Below are positions 1-8,086 of a DNA stretch of 44,160 nucleotides, one piece after another. The notes beneath the pieces are model-generated. The model was given only the letters and a program-made list of their open reading frames with translations, was not told the origin of the DNA and searched no databases. Position 1 is the first letter of the stretch. Each line of letters opens with the position of its first letter. The translations under genes were made by a program, and so were the position numbers. This DNA comes from JBQTKD01 sp052389435 (GTDB lineage Bacteria > Actinomycetota > Actinomycetes > Sporichthyales > Sporichthyaceae): NCBI GenBank assembly GCA_052389435.1, contig JBQTIB010000027.1, positions 1 through 44,160 of the forward strand. Direction: 5' to 3'.

Positions 1-1911
1 GTGGGGGGCGCGGGAACCCCGCCCGGCATCAAGCGCCCGGGGGCCCGCCGGGCCGCGGCCGGGGGGGCGACCGCCCGCCCCGTCGCCGTGGGCGTCGCCG
101 CCACCGGCACGTCGCTGGCCTCCGGCGCCTCGATCGACCTGACGAGCAACCGGGACCTGGCGGTGAAGTACCTGAGCGCCGAAGGCGTGAAGGACCTGTC
201 CTTCACCGTCACCAGCGACAAGCTCGACGAGGTCAAGCTGACCTACGACGGCCAGCCGGTCGAGGGCGTGCGCGAGGGCAACTCTCTGGTCTACCGCCCG
301 ACCGCCCTCGGCGAGGGCAAGCACGAGTTCGTCGCGTCGGCGAAGGGCCGCTTCGGCCGCGCCGCCACCGAAACCCACGCCTTCGAGGTCGACACCGTCG
401 CGCCGATCGTCGCCGTCGACAAGCAGGAGAACGTCGCCGAGGGCCCGTTCGTGCTGACCGGTTCGATCGAGGGCGCCCAGGCAGTCAAGATCGACGACAA
501 GGACGTCTCGCTGTCCGACGGCAAGTTCCGCGTCGAGTACCCGCAGCGCCCGTCGTCGGTGAAGGTCTGGGCGCAGGACGCGGCCGGGAACGTCACCGAG
601 CAGTCGGTCTCGATCAACGGTTCCGGCCAGACCGCCGTGCCCGGCGTGCGCGCCGCGCACATCACCGCTCGCGGCTGGGGCAACTCGGGCCTGCGTGCGG
701 GCATCATGTCGCTGGTCAAGGAAAAGAAGATCGACACCGTCCAGCTCGACATCAAGGACGAGGACGGCGTCATCGGGTACGAGTGGGACAACGCCACGGC
801 GAAGGCGGCCGGCGCGACGTCCAACTTCTACGACGCGCGGGCCGCGATCGACGAGATCCACGCCGCGGGCGCCCGCGTCGTCGGCCGCATCGTCGCCTTC
901 CGCGACCCCAAGCTCGGCAAGTGGGCCGTGAACTCGGGCAAGATGGACATGGTCATCCAGAACACCAGCGGCGGCCCCTACGCCACCGCCAAGTACGGCA
1001 CGGGCACGTTCACGAACTTCGCGAACCCCGACGTCATCGAGTACAACACCCGCCTCGGCGAGGAAGCCACCAAGCTCGGCTTCGACGAGATCATGTACGA
1101 CTACATCCGCAAGCCCGAGAACGAGGGCCAGGTCTACAAGGGCATCGGGGACCGCACCCCGCGCCAGGCCGTCGCGGACTTCGTGGAGATCGCGGCCAAG
1201 CGCATCCACGCCGTCAACGGCAAGATCGGCGCCGCCGTGTACGGCATCTCGGCCTACACCCCGACCCTCGTGGCGCAGGACATCCCGATGATGGCCAAGC
1301 ACCTCGACTTCCTGGCGCCCATGACCTACCCGTCGCACTGGGGACCGGGGGTCTACGGCATCGCGAACCCGAACGGGCAGCCGTTCGACATCCTCAAGGC
1401 GTCGTTGATGGACTTCAACCGCCTGGTGCTGACGACGAACCCGAACTGCGCGATCATCCCGTGGATCCAGGACTTCTCCATTCCCGTCGGCTACTCCCCG
1501 TACATCAAGTACGGCCCGGACATGGTGCGCAAGCAGATCGAGGGTGCTCGCGCCGTCGGGATCAACGGGTTCTACCTGTGGAACGCGGGCGCCACCTACC
1601 AGGGCGCGGCGCTCGACGTCCGCGAGGCCAAGGACAACGGCCCGGGCAAGTTGATCTACTCGATCAACAAGCCGGGCAACACCTCCGTGGGCACCGACGA
1701 CGCGGCGAAGGCGAAGACCTACATCGACGCCTACCTCGTGTGGAAGGACGGCGGCAAGCAGGGTCTGTTCCAGAGCCCGCTCGAGGCCCCGGCCGCCGGC
1801 ACGCCCGGCGAGGCTCCGGCCTCGGGTCAGACCCCGGCCGCGCCGTCCACGCCGGCGCCGTCCACGGCGCCGTCGGCCGCTCCCTCGGCATCGGCGAGCG
1901 CCAAGCCGTAG
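1..1911 (+). CDS. Putative glycoside hydrolase, DUF4015 family, probably 5'-incomplete
   Basis: The frame is open from the first base, so the true start is probably upstream; a GTG lies at base 1 but no signal peptide is visible. Residues about 40-130 and 131-205 read as two Ig-like beta domains (for example VDTVAPIVAV and VKVWAQDAAGNVTE). Residues about 215-520 match the DUF4015 putative glycosyl hydrolase barrel: TVQLDIKDEDGVIGY, the acidic FDEIMYDYIRKP strand, FLAPMTYPSHWGPG and INGFYLWNAGATY. The last 50 residues are an Ala/Pro/Ser/Thr-rich tail typical of exported actinobacterial proteins. By family it should act on an extracellular polysaccharide; the substrate is unknown. A strong hairpin follows the stop. 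Family call fairly sure, enzyme activity not demonstrated. Confidence 0.8.
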   Translation: MGGAGTPPGIKRPGARRAAAGGATARPVAVGVAATGTSLASGASIDLTSNRDLAVKYLSAEGVKDLSFTVTSDKLDEVKLTYDGQPVEGVREGNSLVYRPTALGEGKHEFVASAKGRFGRAATETHAFEVDTVAPIVAVDKQENVAEGPFVLTGSIEGAQAVKIDDKDVSLSDGKFRVEYPQRPSSVKVWAQDAAGNVTEQSVSINGSGQTAVPGVRAAHITARGWGNSGLRAGIMSLVKEKKIDTVQLDIKDEDGVIGYEWDNATAKAAGATSNFYDARAAIDEIHAAGARVVGRIVAFRDPKLGKWAVNSGKMDMVIQNTSGGPYATAKYGTGTFTNFANPDVIEYNTRLGEEATKLGFDEIMYDYIRKPENEGQVYKGIGDRTPRQAVADFVEIAAKRIHAVNGKIGAAVYGISAYTPTLVAQDIPMMAKHLDFLAPMTYPSHWGPGVYGIANPNGQPFDILKASLMDFNRLVLTTNPNCAIIPWIQDFSIPVGYSPYIKYGPDMVRKQIEGARAVGINGFYLWNAGATYQGAALDVREAKDNGPGKLIYSINKPGNTSVGTDDAAKAKTYIDAYLVWKDGGKQGLFQSPLEAPAAGTPGEAPASGQTPAAPSTPAPSTAPSAAPSASASAKP

Positions 1912-1927
1912 CCCCGCGCAGAACCCT

Positions 1928-1962
1928 GGAGCCCCGGTCGATTCGCCTTCGGCCGGGGCTCC
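1928..1962. terminator. Hairpin between convergent glycoside hydrolase and kynU
   Basis: A 10-bp perfect stem (1928-1937 with 1953-1962), extended by one G-T and one C-G pair, closes an 11-nt loop. It lies between the stop at 1911 and the kynU stop at 1971, so it can serve both genes. No clear T-run follows. Confidence 0.6.
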
Positions 1963-1970
1963 GGTGCGTT

Positions 1971-3233
1971 CTAGGTGACCCGGCGCCGAGAGTCGGCGAA
2001 GCGCACGTAGTCCCCCGCCTGCACGATCCCGCGGAGGCGGTCGAGGCCGTCCCAGACGTCGACGAAGCGGGTGTACACCGGCGCCGGGCCCAGCCGCAGG
2101 CCGTCCGGGACGCGGTAGTCCCCCACCACGTCGGCCGCCTCGATCGCCGCGCGGCAGATCGCCCACGCGTGTGGGTGACGCAGCGTCACATGCGAACCGC
2201 GCCGGGCCGGGTTGCGCGGCGAGGCGAGTTCGAACCCCAGCGGCGCCAGCCAGGCGTCGTGCAGGCCCACCACGAGCTCGGTGAGCGCGACGCCCTTGGC
2301 CCGCAGGCGGCCGATGCCCGCCTCGGCGAGGAGCTTGGCGCCCTCCTGCACCGCGGCCAGGCCGAGAATCGACGGGCTGCCGGTGAGGAAGCGTCGGACG
2401 CTGGGCTGCGGGTCGTAGTTCGCGGCCATCGCGAACTGGTCGCCGGTGCCGAACCAGCCCCAGATGGGCTGGCGCAGCTGCTCCTGGAGCTCGCTGCGCA
2501 CGTAGAGGAACGCGGGCGCGCCGGGGCCGGCGTTGAGGTACTTGTAGGTGCACCCGGCGGCGAGGTCTGCGCGCGCGTCGGCGAGGTCGACGGGCACCGA
2601 ACCCACCGCGTGGCTCAGGTCCCACAGGGTCAGCGCCCCGACCTCGTGGGCGGCGGCGGTCAACCGCGGCAGGTCGGCCAGGGCCCCGGTGCGGTACCCG
2701 ACGTGGCTCAGGCACAGCAGGGCGACGTCGTGGTCCAGCGCCGCGACGACGTCTTCGGGCATCGGCCCGAGCTGGGGGTCGGCCGCAACCCGACGCAGCG
2801 TCAAGCCGTGGTCGCGGGCGAGGCTGTCCAGGACGTAGCGATCGGTGGGGAACTCGTCGGCGGCGGTCACGATCACCCGCCTGCCCGGGCGGGCCGCGAT
2901 CGCCGCGGCCGCGAGTTTGTAGAGATTGACGCTGGTGCAGTCGCTGACCGCCACCTCGCCTGGGCGGGCACCGAGCAGTTCGGTGCCGATCAGGTCGCCG
3001 ACGCCGACGGGCAGATCGAACCAGTGCTCCCAGGAGCCGACCAGGTCGCTCCCCCACTCGCCCGCGACCATCGCCGCGAGACGCTCCGCCGTCGCGCGCG
3101 GCGCGCGGCCGAGGGAATTGCCGTCGAGGTAGATCCGCCCGGGCGCGGTGTCGAGGAAGCGCTCGCGGAATCCGGCCAACTCGTCCCGGGCGTCCAGGGC
3201 TGCGGCGTCGGCGCGGGTCCAGGGCTCGGTCAT
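1971..3233 (-). CDS. kynU: Kynureninase
   Basis: PLP enzyme that cleaves L-kynurenine to anthranilate and L-alanine (also 3-hydroxykynurenine) in tryptophan breakdown. The 420-aa length matches the family. Diagnostic stretches are YLDGNSLGR near the N-terminus, the aspartate region VTAADEFPTDRYV, LWDLSHAVGSVPVDL, and the PLP-lysine region GCTYKYLNAGPG, followed by FLTGSPSILGL. The start is ATG at 3233 without a Shine-Dalgarno sequence; a TAGCGT hexamer lies 11 nt upstream on the coding strand. It is divergent from the S8 protease gene (41-nt gap) and convergent with the hydrolase gene. No other kynurenine-pathway gene is in the window, so anthranilate must be made or used elsewhere. Confidence 0.93.
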   Translation of the reverse strand: MTEPWTRADAAALDARDELAGFRERFLDTAPGRIYLDGNSLGRAPRATAERLAAMVAGEWGSDLVGSWEHWFDLPVGVGDLIGTELLGARPGEVAVSDCTSVNLYKLAAAAIAARPGRRVIVTAADEFPTDRYVLDSLARDHGLTLRRVAADPQLGPMPEDVVAALDHDVALLCLSHVGYRTGALADLPRLTAAAHEVGALTLWDLSHAVGSVPVDLADARADLAAGCTYKYLNAGPGAPAFLYVRSELQEQLRQPIWGWFGTGDQFAMAANYDPQPSVRRFLTGSPSILGLAAVQEGAKLLAEAGIGRLRAKGVALTELVVGLHDAWLAPLGFELASPRNPARRGSHVTLRHPHAWAICRAAIEAADVVGDYRVPDGLRLGPAPVYTRFVDVWDGLDRLRGIVQAGDYVRFADSRRRVT

Positions 3234-3244
3234 GTCGATGGATC

Positions 3245-3250
3245 ACGCTA
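3245..3250 (-). promoter_or_regulatory. Possible -10 hexamer for kynU
   Basis: TAGCGT read on the minus strand lies 11 nt upstream of the kynU ATG, in a leader without a ribosome binding site. It fits the TANNNT form of actinobacterial -10 elements. No convincing -35 was seen. Confidence 0.3.
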
Positions 3251-3274
3251 GCGCCCGACCGGCAGACTGGCGCG

Positions 3275-4372
3275 ATGGATGGCGACGGCCGGCTCGAGGA
3301 GGTCCTCGGCCTGCTGCTGGCCCGGCATCGAGCGGTGGCGACCTCTGCGCCGGAGGCGTTGATTCGTGCCGACGCGCTGATGCTGCGCGGCGGGGGAACG
3401 GTGCCCGGCACGCTCGCACGCTGGGTCGGTTCGGCCGAACCGGTGGTCCCGGGCGTGTGGCGGCTGCCGGTGTCGACCGGCACGGGAGCCTCGGTCCCGT
3501 CCCTGCTCGCCGACGCCGGGGATGCGGTGGCACCGGTGCATCTGATGCAGGCGACACCGCGCTTTCGCGGTGGCCCGGCGGACCGACCCGTTCCGCTGGC
3601 CGCTGCCCCGCCGAGCCCGCCCGCGCCTGCACGCTCCGCCCGTCCGGTTGCGGTGGCCGTGCTGGACACGGGGATCGCCCGGCACCCGTGGTTCCTCGAC
3701 CGGCCGTGGTTCGAGGAGGTGACCGCCGATCGCATCGAGGTGCTCGACGCGGACCGGGACGAGCGGTTGGACGTGCTGGCCGGGCACGGGACCTTCGTGG
3801 CCGGGGTCCTCGCTCGGCTCGCGCCGTCGGCCCGGCTGGAGATCGTCCGACTTCTCGGGTCCGACGGGGTGTGCGACGAACTCGACCTGATCGCCGCCCT
3901 GCGCCGACTGCCGGCCGTCGAGGTGGTGAACCTGTCGTTGGGGTGCCACTCCTTCGACGACGCCGCCCCGGCGGCGCTGGCGCAGGAGATCGATCGGCTG
4001 CCGGGACTGGTGGTCGCAGCGGCCGGCAACGACGGGTCGGCCCGGCCGTTCTGGCCGGCCGCGCTGCCCGGCGTGGTGGCGGTGGGGGCGTTGGACGCCG
4101 CCGGCGACGAGCCCGCGCACTTCAGCAACCACGGTCCGTGGGTCGACGCCTGCGCGATCGGCGAAGACGTGCACAGCGCGTTCGTGTCGCTCGACGGCGC
4201 GCCCGCGTACGCGCGGTGGAGCGGAACCTCCTTCGCCGCCCCGGCGGTCGCCGCGGCGGTGGCTCGAGCGCTCGCCGAGGGAGGCGCTTCGGCGCGCGAG
4301 GCCTACGCGGCACTGGTGGGCGGCGCGCCGAGAAGGCCGGGACTGGGTGCGGTGGTCCACACCGCGCCGTGA
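3275..4372 (+). CDS. Subtilisin-like S8 serine protease, no signal peptide
   Basis: 365-aa S8-family protease. All catalytic elements are visible: Asp131 in VAVLDTGIARHPW, His171 in GHGTFVAGVL, oxyanion Asn252 in AAAGNDG and Ser319 in SGTSFAAP. Residues 1-about 120 form a preceding region that may be a prodomain or docking segment, ending in a Pro/Ala-rich linker. There is no signal peptide, transmembrane segment or sorting signal, so it should work in the cytoplasm, unlike most actinobacterial subtilases. It is the first gene of a same-strand module: 65 nt to the sigma factor, which overlaps a 146-aa protein gene, then a TPR-CHAT protease. The context suggests regulated proteolysis inside the cell; substrate unknown. 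Confidence 0.9.
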   Translation: MDGDGRLEEVLGLLLARHRAVATSAPEALIRADALMLRGGGTVPGTLARWVGSAEPVVPGVWRLPVSTGTGASVPSLLADAGDAVAPVHLMQATPRFRGGPADRPVPLAAAPPSPPAPARSARPVAVAVLDTGIARHPWFLDRPWFEEVTADRIEVLDADRDERLDVLAGHGTFVAGVLARLAPSARLEIVRLLGSDGVCDELDLIAALRRLPAVEVVNLSLGCHSFDDAAPAALAQEIDRLPGLVVAAAGNDGSARPFWPAALPGVVAVGALDAAGDEPAHFSNHGPWVDACAIGEDVHSAFVSLDGAPAYARWSGTSFAAPAVAAAVARALAEGGASAREAYAALVGGAPRRPGLGAVVHTAP

Positions 4373-4425
4373 CCTCGCGCGGCGAGATCTCCGCTTCGGT
4401 GATCGCCAACGCGGTTGCCGGGCGC

Positions 4426-4431
4426 TACCGT
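4426..4431 (+). promoter_or_regulatory. Possible leaderless -10 hexamer for the sigma factor gene
   Basis: TACCGT ends 6 nt before the ATG at 4438, and no Shine-Dalgarno sequence lies between them. This spacing fits a transcript beginning at or next to the start codon. No clear -35 was seen. If real, the sigma/partner/CHAT genes have a promoter separate from the S8 gene. Confidence 0.35.
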
Positions 4432-4437
4432 CGGCCC

Positions 4438-5004
4438 ATGCCAGCGGCCAGGGCCCCGGTGACCGCGTTGGTCGACGCGGCCACGGCCGGCGATCAACGC
4501 GCCTGGGCCGAACTCGTCGACCGGTACCTGCCACTGGTGTGGTCGGTGATCCGCGCCCACCGCCTGGAGGCGGCGGCCGCCGAGGACGTCAACGCGACCG
4601 TGTGGCTTCGGCTCGTCGAGAATCTCGGCCGGCTCCGCGATCCGGAGGCGCTGCCCGGGTGGCTGCGAAAGACCACCCGCAACGAGTGCCTGCGCGCGAG
4701 TCGTCGTGCACCGGAGATTGCGCTGGACTGGCAGGCGCTGCAGTCCTTCCCGGACGCACGGGCCACCGACGAGTCCGTCCTGTCGGAGGAGCGCTCGCGG
4801 ATCGTCGGCACGGAACTCGCGCGTCTGTCGGAGAAATGCCGGTCGCTCCTGCGGGTCTTCGCCTACTCCCCCGACGCGGCCTACGCCGAGATCTCCACCG
4901 CGTTGGGCATGCCCGTGGGCAGCATCGGGCCGACCCGAATTCGGTGCCTGGACAGGCTGCGCAGACGGCTCGAGTCCGTGGGCTACCTGACGGCGGGCGG
5001 ATGA
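4438..5004 (+). CDS. ECF-like sigma-70 family sigma factor
   Basis: 188-aa two-domain sigma factor. Region 2 covers about residues 10-85 (AWAELVDRYLPLVWSVIRAH, the DVNATVWLRLVENL helix and LPGWLRKTTRNECLR); region 4 covers about 120-180 (LSEKCRSLLRVFAYSP, then helix-turn-helix YAEISTALGMPVGSIGPTR). Regions 1 and 3 are absent, as in ECF sigma factors. ATG at 4438 is chosen because region 2 begins right after it; the frame is open further upstream but that sequence encodes the S8 protease in another frame. The stop overlaps the next start in ATGA, so translation is probably coupled. No transmembrane anti-sigma factor is adjacent; the coupled 146-aa protein and the TPR-CHAT protease are the likely controllers (inference). 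Confidence 0.9.
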   Translation: MPAARAPVTALVDAATAGDQRAWAELVDRYLPLVWSVIRAHRLEAAAAEDVNATVWLRLVENLGRLRDPEALPGWLRKTTRNECLRASRRAPEIALDWQALQSFPDARATDESVLSEERSRIVGTELARLSEKCRSLLRVFAYSPDAAYAEISTALGMPVGSIGPTRIRCLDRLRRRLESVGYLTAGG

Positions 5005-5441
5005 ACGCGGCCGAGGAGGCGTTGCGCGAGCTGCTTCGCGAGCACTTCGACGGGGTGGATCCCGCGCCGGACCGCATGCGCACGGCGGCCCTCGCAGCGT
5101 TCGCGTGGCGGGACGTCGATCGCGAACTCGCGGACGTCCGGGCCGACAGCCTGCTGACCGACGCCCCGATCCGCAGTCGCGGTGGCCCGCGCCTGGTGAC
5201 CTTCGCCGCCGGAGCGCACACCATCGAGATCGAAGTGGACACGACCGGACGGACCCGACGGGTCGTGGGGCAGGTGGTGCCCGCAGCGCAGGGATCGCTT
5301 CGGCCGCGCAGCGGTGGGCGCGCGGTGCAACCCGACGCCCTCGGACGCTTCCTGCTGACCGACCTGGTGCCGGGACCGTTCGGCCTGGTGTGGGAACCGG
5401 CGACGGGCGGTGCGTACAACACCGCCTGGATCGACATCTGA
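5001..5441 (+). CDS. Small cytoplasmic protein with beta-sandwich-like C-terminus, sigma-linked
   Basis: 146 aa, unknown function. Residues 1-about 55 are helical and charged (ALRELLREHF, WRDVDRELADVRADSLL). Residues about 62-146 are strand-rich and resemble the carboxypeptidase-regulatory-like or transthyretin-like fold: VTFAAGAHTIEIEVDTTG, RRVVGQVVPAAQG, then LGRFLLTDLVPGPFGLVWE. It has no signal peptide, transmembrane segment or zinc-binding anti-sigma motif. Its ATG overlaps the sigma factor stop (ATGA) and its TGA is 3 nt before the CHAT start, so the three genes are almost certainly co-translated. The layout suggests a sigma-binding regulator or adaptor that the CHAT protease could cleave; this is inference, no motif proves it. 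Confidence 0.8.
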   Translation: MNAAEEALRELLREHFDGVDPAPDRMRTAALAAFAWRDVDRELADVRADSLLTDAPIRSRGGPRLVTFAAGAHTIEIEVDTTGRTRRVVGQVVPAAQGSLRPRSGGRAVQPDALGRFLLTDLVPGPFGLVWEPATGGAYNTAWIDI

Positions 5442-5444
5442 GGG

Positions 5445-8021
5445 ATGCTCAGACCGTCGGTCACCGGTTCGGACCTCCACCACCTCGCGACTGCGCACGG
5501 CCTCCTCGGACTGGCCCTGCGCGATCCCAGCGCGGCGCTGCGGGCGGCAGAGGCACTGCTGGCCGACGGCCCCGGACCGGTCGCGGCGTCCATCGCCCAC
5601 CGGGCTGCGGGGCTGGCCCTGGCCGATCTGGCGGACGTCGACACGGCGGTGCTTCGGTTCGGCCAGGCGATCGACGTCGCCGCGCGACACGGGCTCGACC
5701 ATCCGGCGGCGCAGGCCCGCATGAGCCTCGCGGTGGCGTTGGCCAATCGGGGCCGGGTCGCTGCGGCCCTGCGCGAACTGGACCGGGCGGCGAGGGTGCT
5801 GCGCGGCGTGGACCGGGCGGAAGCGCTGGCCCAGCGCGGCCTGATCCTCGGCCGCGCCGGGCGCTACGCCGAGTCGATGGCGGCCTATCGGCGCGCGCTG
5901 CCGATCCGGCGCCGCCACGGCAACGTCCGCTTCGAGGCACTGGCCCTGTGCAACCGCGGCGGTCTGCGGTCGCTGCGCGGGGATCTGCGGCCGGCCGAAG
6001 CCGACCTTCGGCGCTGCGTCGAACTCGCAGACTCCGCCGACCTCGCCCAGGTCCGCGCCGATGCCGAGAACAACCTCGGCTACCTCGCCGCCTGCCGCGG
6101 GGACCTACCCGCGGCCCTGGCCGCGTTCGGTCGGGCCGAACGGGTCCCGGGCGCCGGGCCGGGGCAACTCGCCGCGACCTGGTCCGATCGCGCGTCGGCG
6201 CTGTTGGGCGTCGGGCTGGCGGCCGAGGCCGCCGCGGACGCGGCCCGCGCGGCCGCACTGTCGGATCGGATCGGGAACGCCCTCGACGCGGCCGACGCGC
6301 GACTGATCCTGGCACGCGCCCTGCTCGCCGACGACGATCCGACCGCCGCGGCCGACCTGGCCGTGGCGACGGCGCTGGAGTTTCGCCGTCAAGGTCGGCA
6401 GGCCTCGGCCGCCGAGGCGATGTCGCTGTCGCTGCGCGCCCGGCACGCCGCGGGAGAGACGGGAGCGCCCCTGCTGCGCGCCGCTCGCGCCAGTCTCGCG
6501 GAACTGGAGCGAGTTTCGCACCGGGGATCGATTTCGGCGGGGCGGCTGCTTCTGGTCCGGATGCTGATCCAACGCGGACGGCTCGACGAAGCCTCCGCGC
6601 TGCTCGGCCCCCGGCCCGACGGTCGGGACTCGGCGCAGGCACGCGTCGCGGCGTGGACCGCGCACGCCCTGCTGCACGAACGGGCCGGCGACGCGCAGGC
6701 GGCACGGCGCGGCGTGCGATCCGGCCTCGCCGTGCTCGCGGACTTCTCGGCCGCGCTGCACGCGAGCGACCTGCGGATCGGTGCCGCCGGCGACGGGCGG
6801 GAACTCGCGGCGATCGGGGTCCGCCTCGCCCTCGGCGGCGGGAGGCCGCGGGAGGTGCTGCGGGCGGCCGAGGCGCTGCGGGCGCGCAGCCTGGCCTACC
6901 CGCCGACCCGTCCACCGCGCGATGCCGGCCTCGCGGCTGACCTCACCGCACTACGACTCCTGGACCCGGACCGGCTCGGGGCGCGCGCCCGCCTCGAACG
7001 GTCGGTGCGCGACCGCGCCCGCGCCGCCTCGGCTCGCGGGGCTCGCGCCCGCGCGCTGGACCGCGGCGCGCTGGACCTCGACGCGGTGGGTGCCAGGCTC
7101 GGCGATCGATCGCTGGTGGAGTACGTGCGCAGCGGCGAAGACCTGTTCTCGGTCGTGCTGGCCGCGGGACGGTATCGGCTGCACGACCTCGGGGCGTGGG
7201 CGCCGATCGAGGCCGAGATCCTCGCCGCCCGATTCGCCGCCCACCGGCTGTGGCGCAGCACGGGAACGGCGCAGTCGCGGACCGCAGCCCACGCCGCCCT
7301 GGATCACGCGGCCCACGCCCTCGACTCCGCGTTGCTGGCGGGGGTTCCGGTCGACGCCGGACTGGTGGTGGTGCCGACCGCCGACCTGCACGCCCTCCCC
7401 TGGAACCTGCTGCCGTCCACGGCGGGCAGGCCCGTCCAGGTCCTTCCCTCCCTGACCTGGTGGCAGCGCAACCCACCAGCCGCGCGGAGCTACGGGCGCG
7501 TCGTGCTCGTCGCAGGGCCAGGGCTGCGCCACGCGGCCGCGGAGGTGCGCGCCATCGCGCGGCGGTGGCCGAACGCCGTCGTGCTGACCGGGCGTCGGGC
7601 GACCGTCGCCGCCGTCCTCGCCGCTCTCGACGGCGCCGATCTCGCGCACCTGGCCTGCCACGGCCGCTTCCGAGCCGACCATCCGGACTTCTCCGTACTC
7701 GAACTGGCCGACGGCGCGTTGACCGTCCACGACCTGCATCGAGTGCGCCGAGTGCCCCGACTGCTCGTGCTCTCCGCCTGTGAGGCCGCGCGCACCGCCG
7801 TGCGACCGGGCGAAGAACTCCTCGGGTTTGCCGCCGCGCTGTTCGGGCGCGGCGCGCAGACGCTCCTCGCTCCCGCGACCGCCGTTGCCGACCGCGACGC
7901 GAAGGCGCTGACCTGCGCCCTTCACGATTTCCTGAGTGCGGGTCAGGCCCCGGCCACCGCGCTCGCCCGGGCCTGCGCCCAGACCGACGTGGCCGCCTTC
8001 ACCTGCTTCGGCGGTGGATGA
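5445..8021 (+). CDS. TPR-CHAT protease (caspase-like)
   Basis: 858 aa. Residues 1-about 460 are consecutive helical hairpins with TPR-like spacing (AHRAAGLALADLADVDTAV, AEALAQRGLILGRAGRYAES, AENNLGYLAACRGDLPAALA). Residues about 570-858 form a CHAT domain of the caspase-like clan: the substrate-side strand VVVPTADLHALPWNLLP, then catalytic His739 in HLACHGRF and Cys779 in LVLSACEAAR, followed by ELLGFAAALFGRGAQTLLAP. Both residues are intact, so protease activity is expected. There is no signal peptide. The start, ATG at 5445, is 3 nt after the previous stop, with GAGG just upstream. In other systems TPR arrays sense or dock partners and gate CHAT activity. Cut target unknown; the neighbouring 146-aa protein is the first candidate. 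Confidence 0.92.
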   Translation: MLRPSVTGSDLHHLATAHGLLGLALRDPSAALRAAEALLADGPGPVAASIAHRAAGLALADLADVDTAVLRFGQAIDVAARHGLDHPAAQARMSLAVALANRGRVAAALRELDRAARVLRGVDRAEALAQRGLILGRAGRYAESMAAYRRALPIRRRHGNVRFEALALCNRGGLRSLRGDLRPAEADLRRCVELADSADLAQVRADAENNLGYLAACRGDLPAALAAFGRAERVPGAGPGQLAATWSDRASALLGVGLAAEAAADAARAAALSDRIGNALDAADARLILARALLADDDPTAAADLAVATALEFRRQGRQASAAEAMSLSLRARHAAGETGAPLLRAARASLAELERVSHRGSISAGRLLLVRMLIQRGRLDEASALLGPRPDGRDSAQARVAAWTAHALLHERAGDAQAARRGVRSGLAVLADFSAALHASDLRIGAAGDGRELAAIGVRLALGGGRPREVLRAAEALRARSLAYPPTRPPRDAGLAADLTALRLLDPDRLGARARLERSVRDRARAASARGARARALDRGALDLDAVGARLGDRSLVEYVRSGEDLFSVVLAAGRYRLHDLGAWAPIEAEILAARFAAHRLWRSTGTAQSRTAAHAALDHAAHALDSALLAGVPVDAGLVVVPTADLHALPWNLLPSTAGRPVQVLPSLTWWQRNPPAARSYGRVVLVAGPGLRHAAAEVRAIARRWPNAVVLTGRRATVAAVLAALDGADLAHLACHGRFRADHPDFSVLELADGALTVHDLHRVRRVPRLLVLSACEAARTAVRPGEELLGFAAALFGRGAQTLLAPATAVADRDAKALTCALHDFLSAGQAPATALARACAQTDVAAFTCFGGG

Positions 8022-8086
8022 AGTCGATCGATCTTGGGCGTGGTGGCACCGCAACTCCGATCCCCATTCGTATCGTGAGTCACGTC

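Noticed and set aside
3148..4437. Upstream extension of the sigma factor frame to 618 codons
   Set aside because: The upstream portion is Arg/Gly-rich sequence antiphase to the S8 protease gene; region 2 of the sigma factor begins just after ATG 4438.
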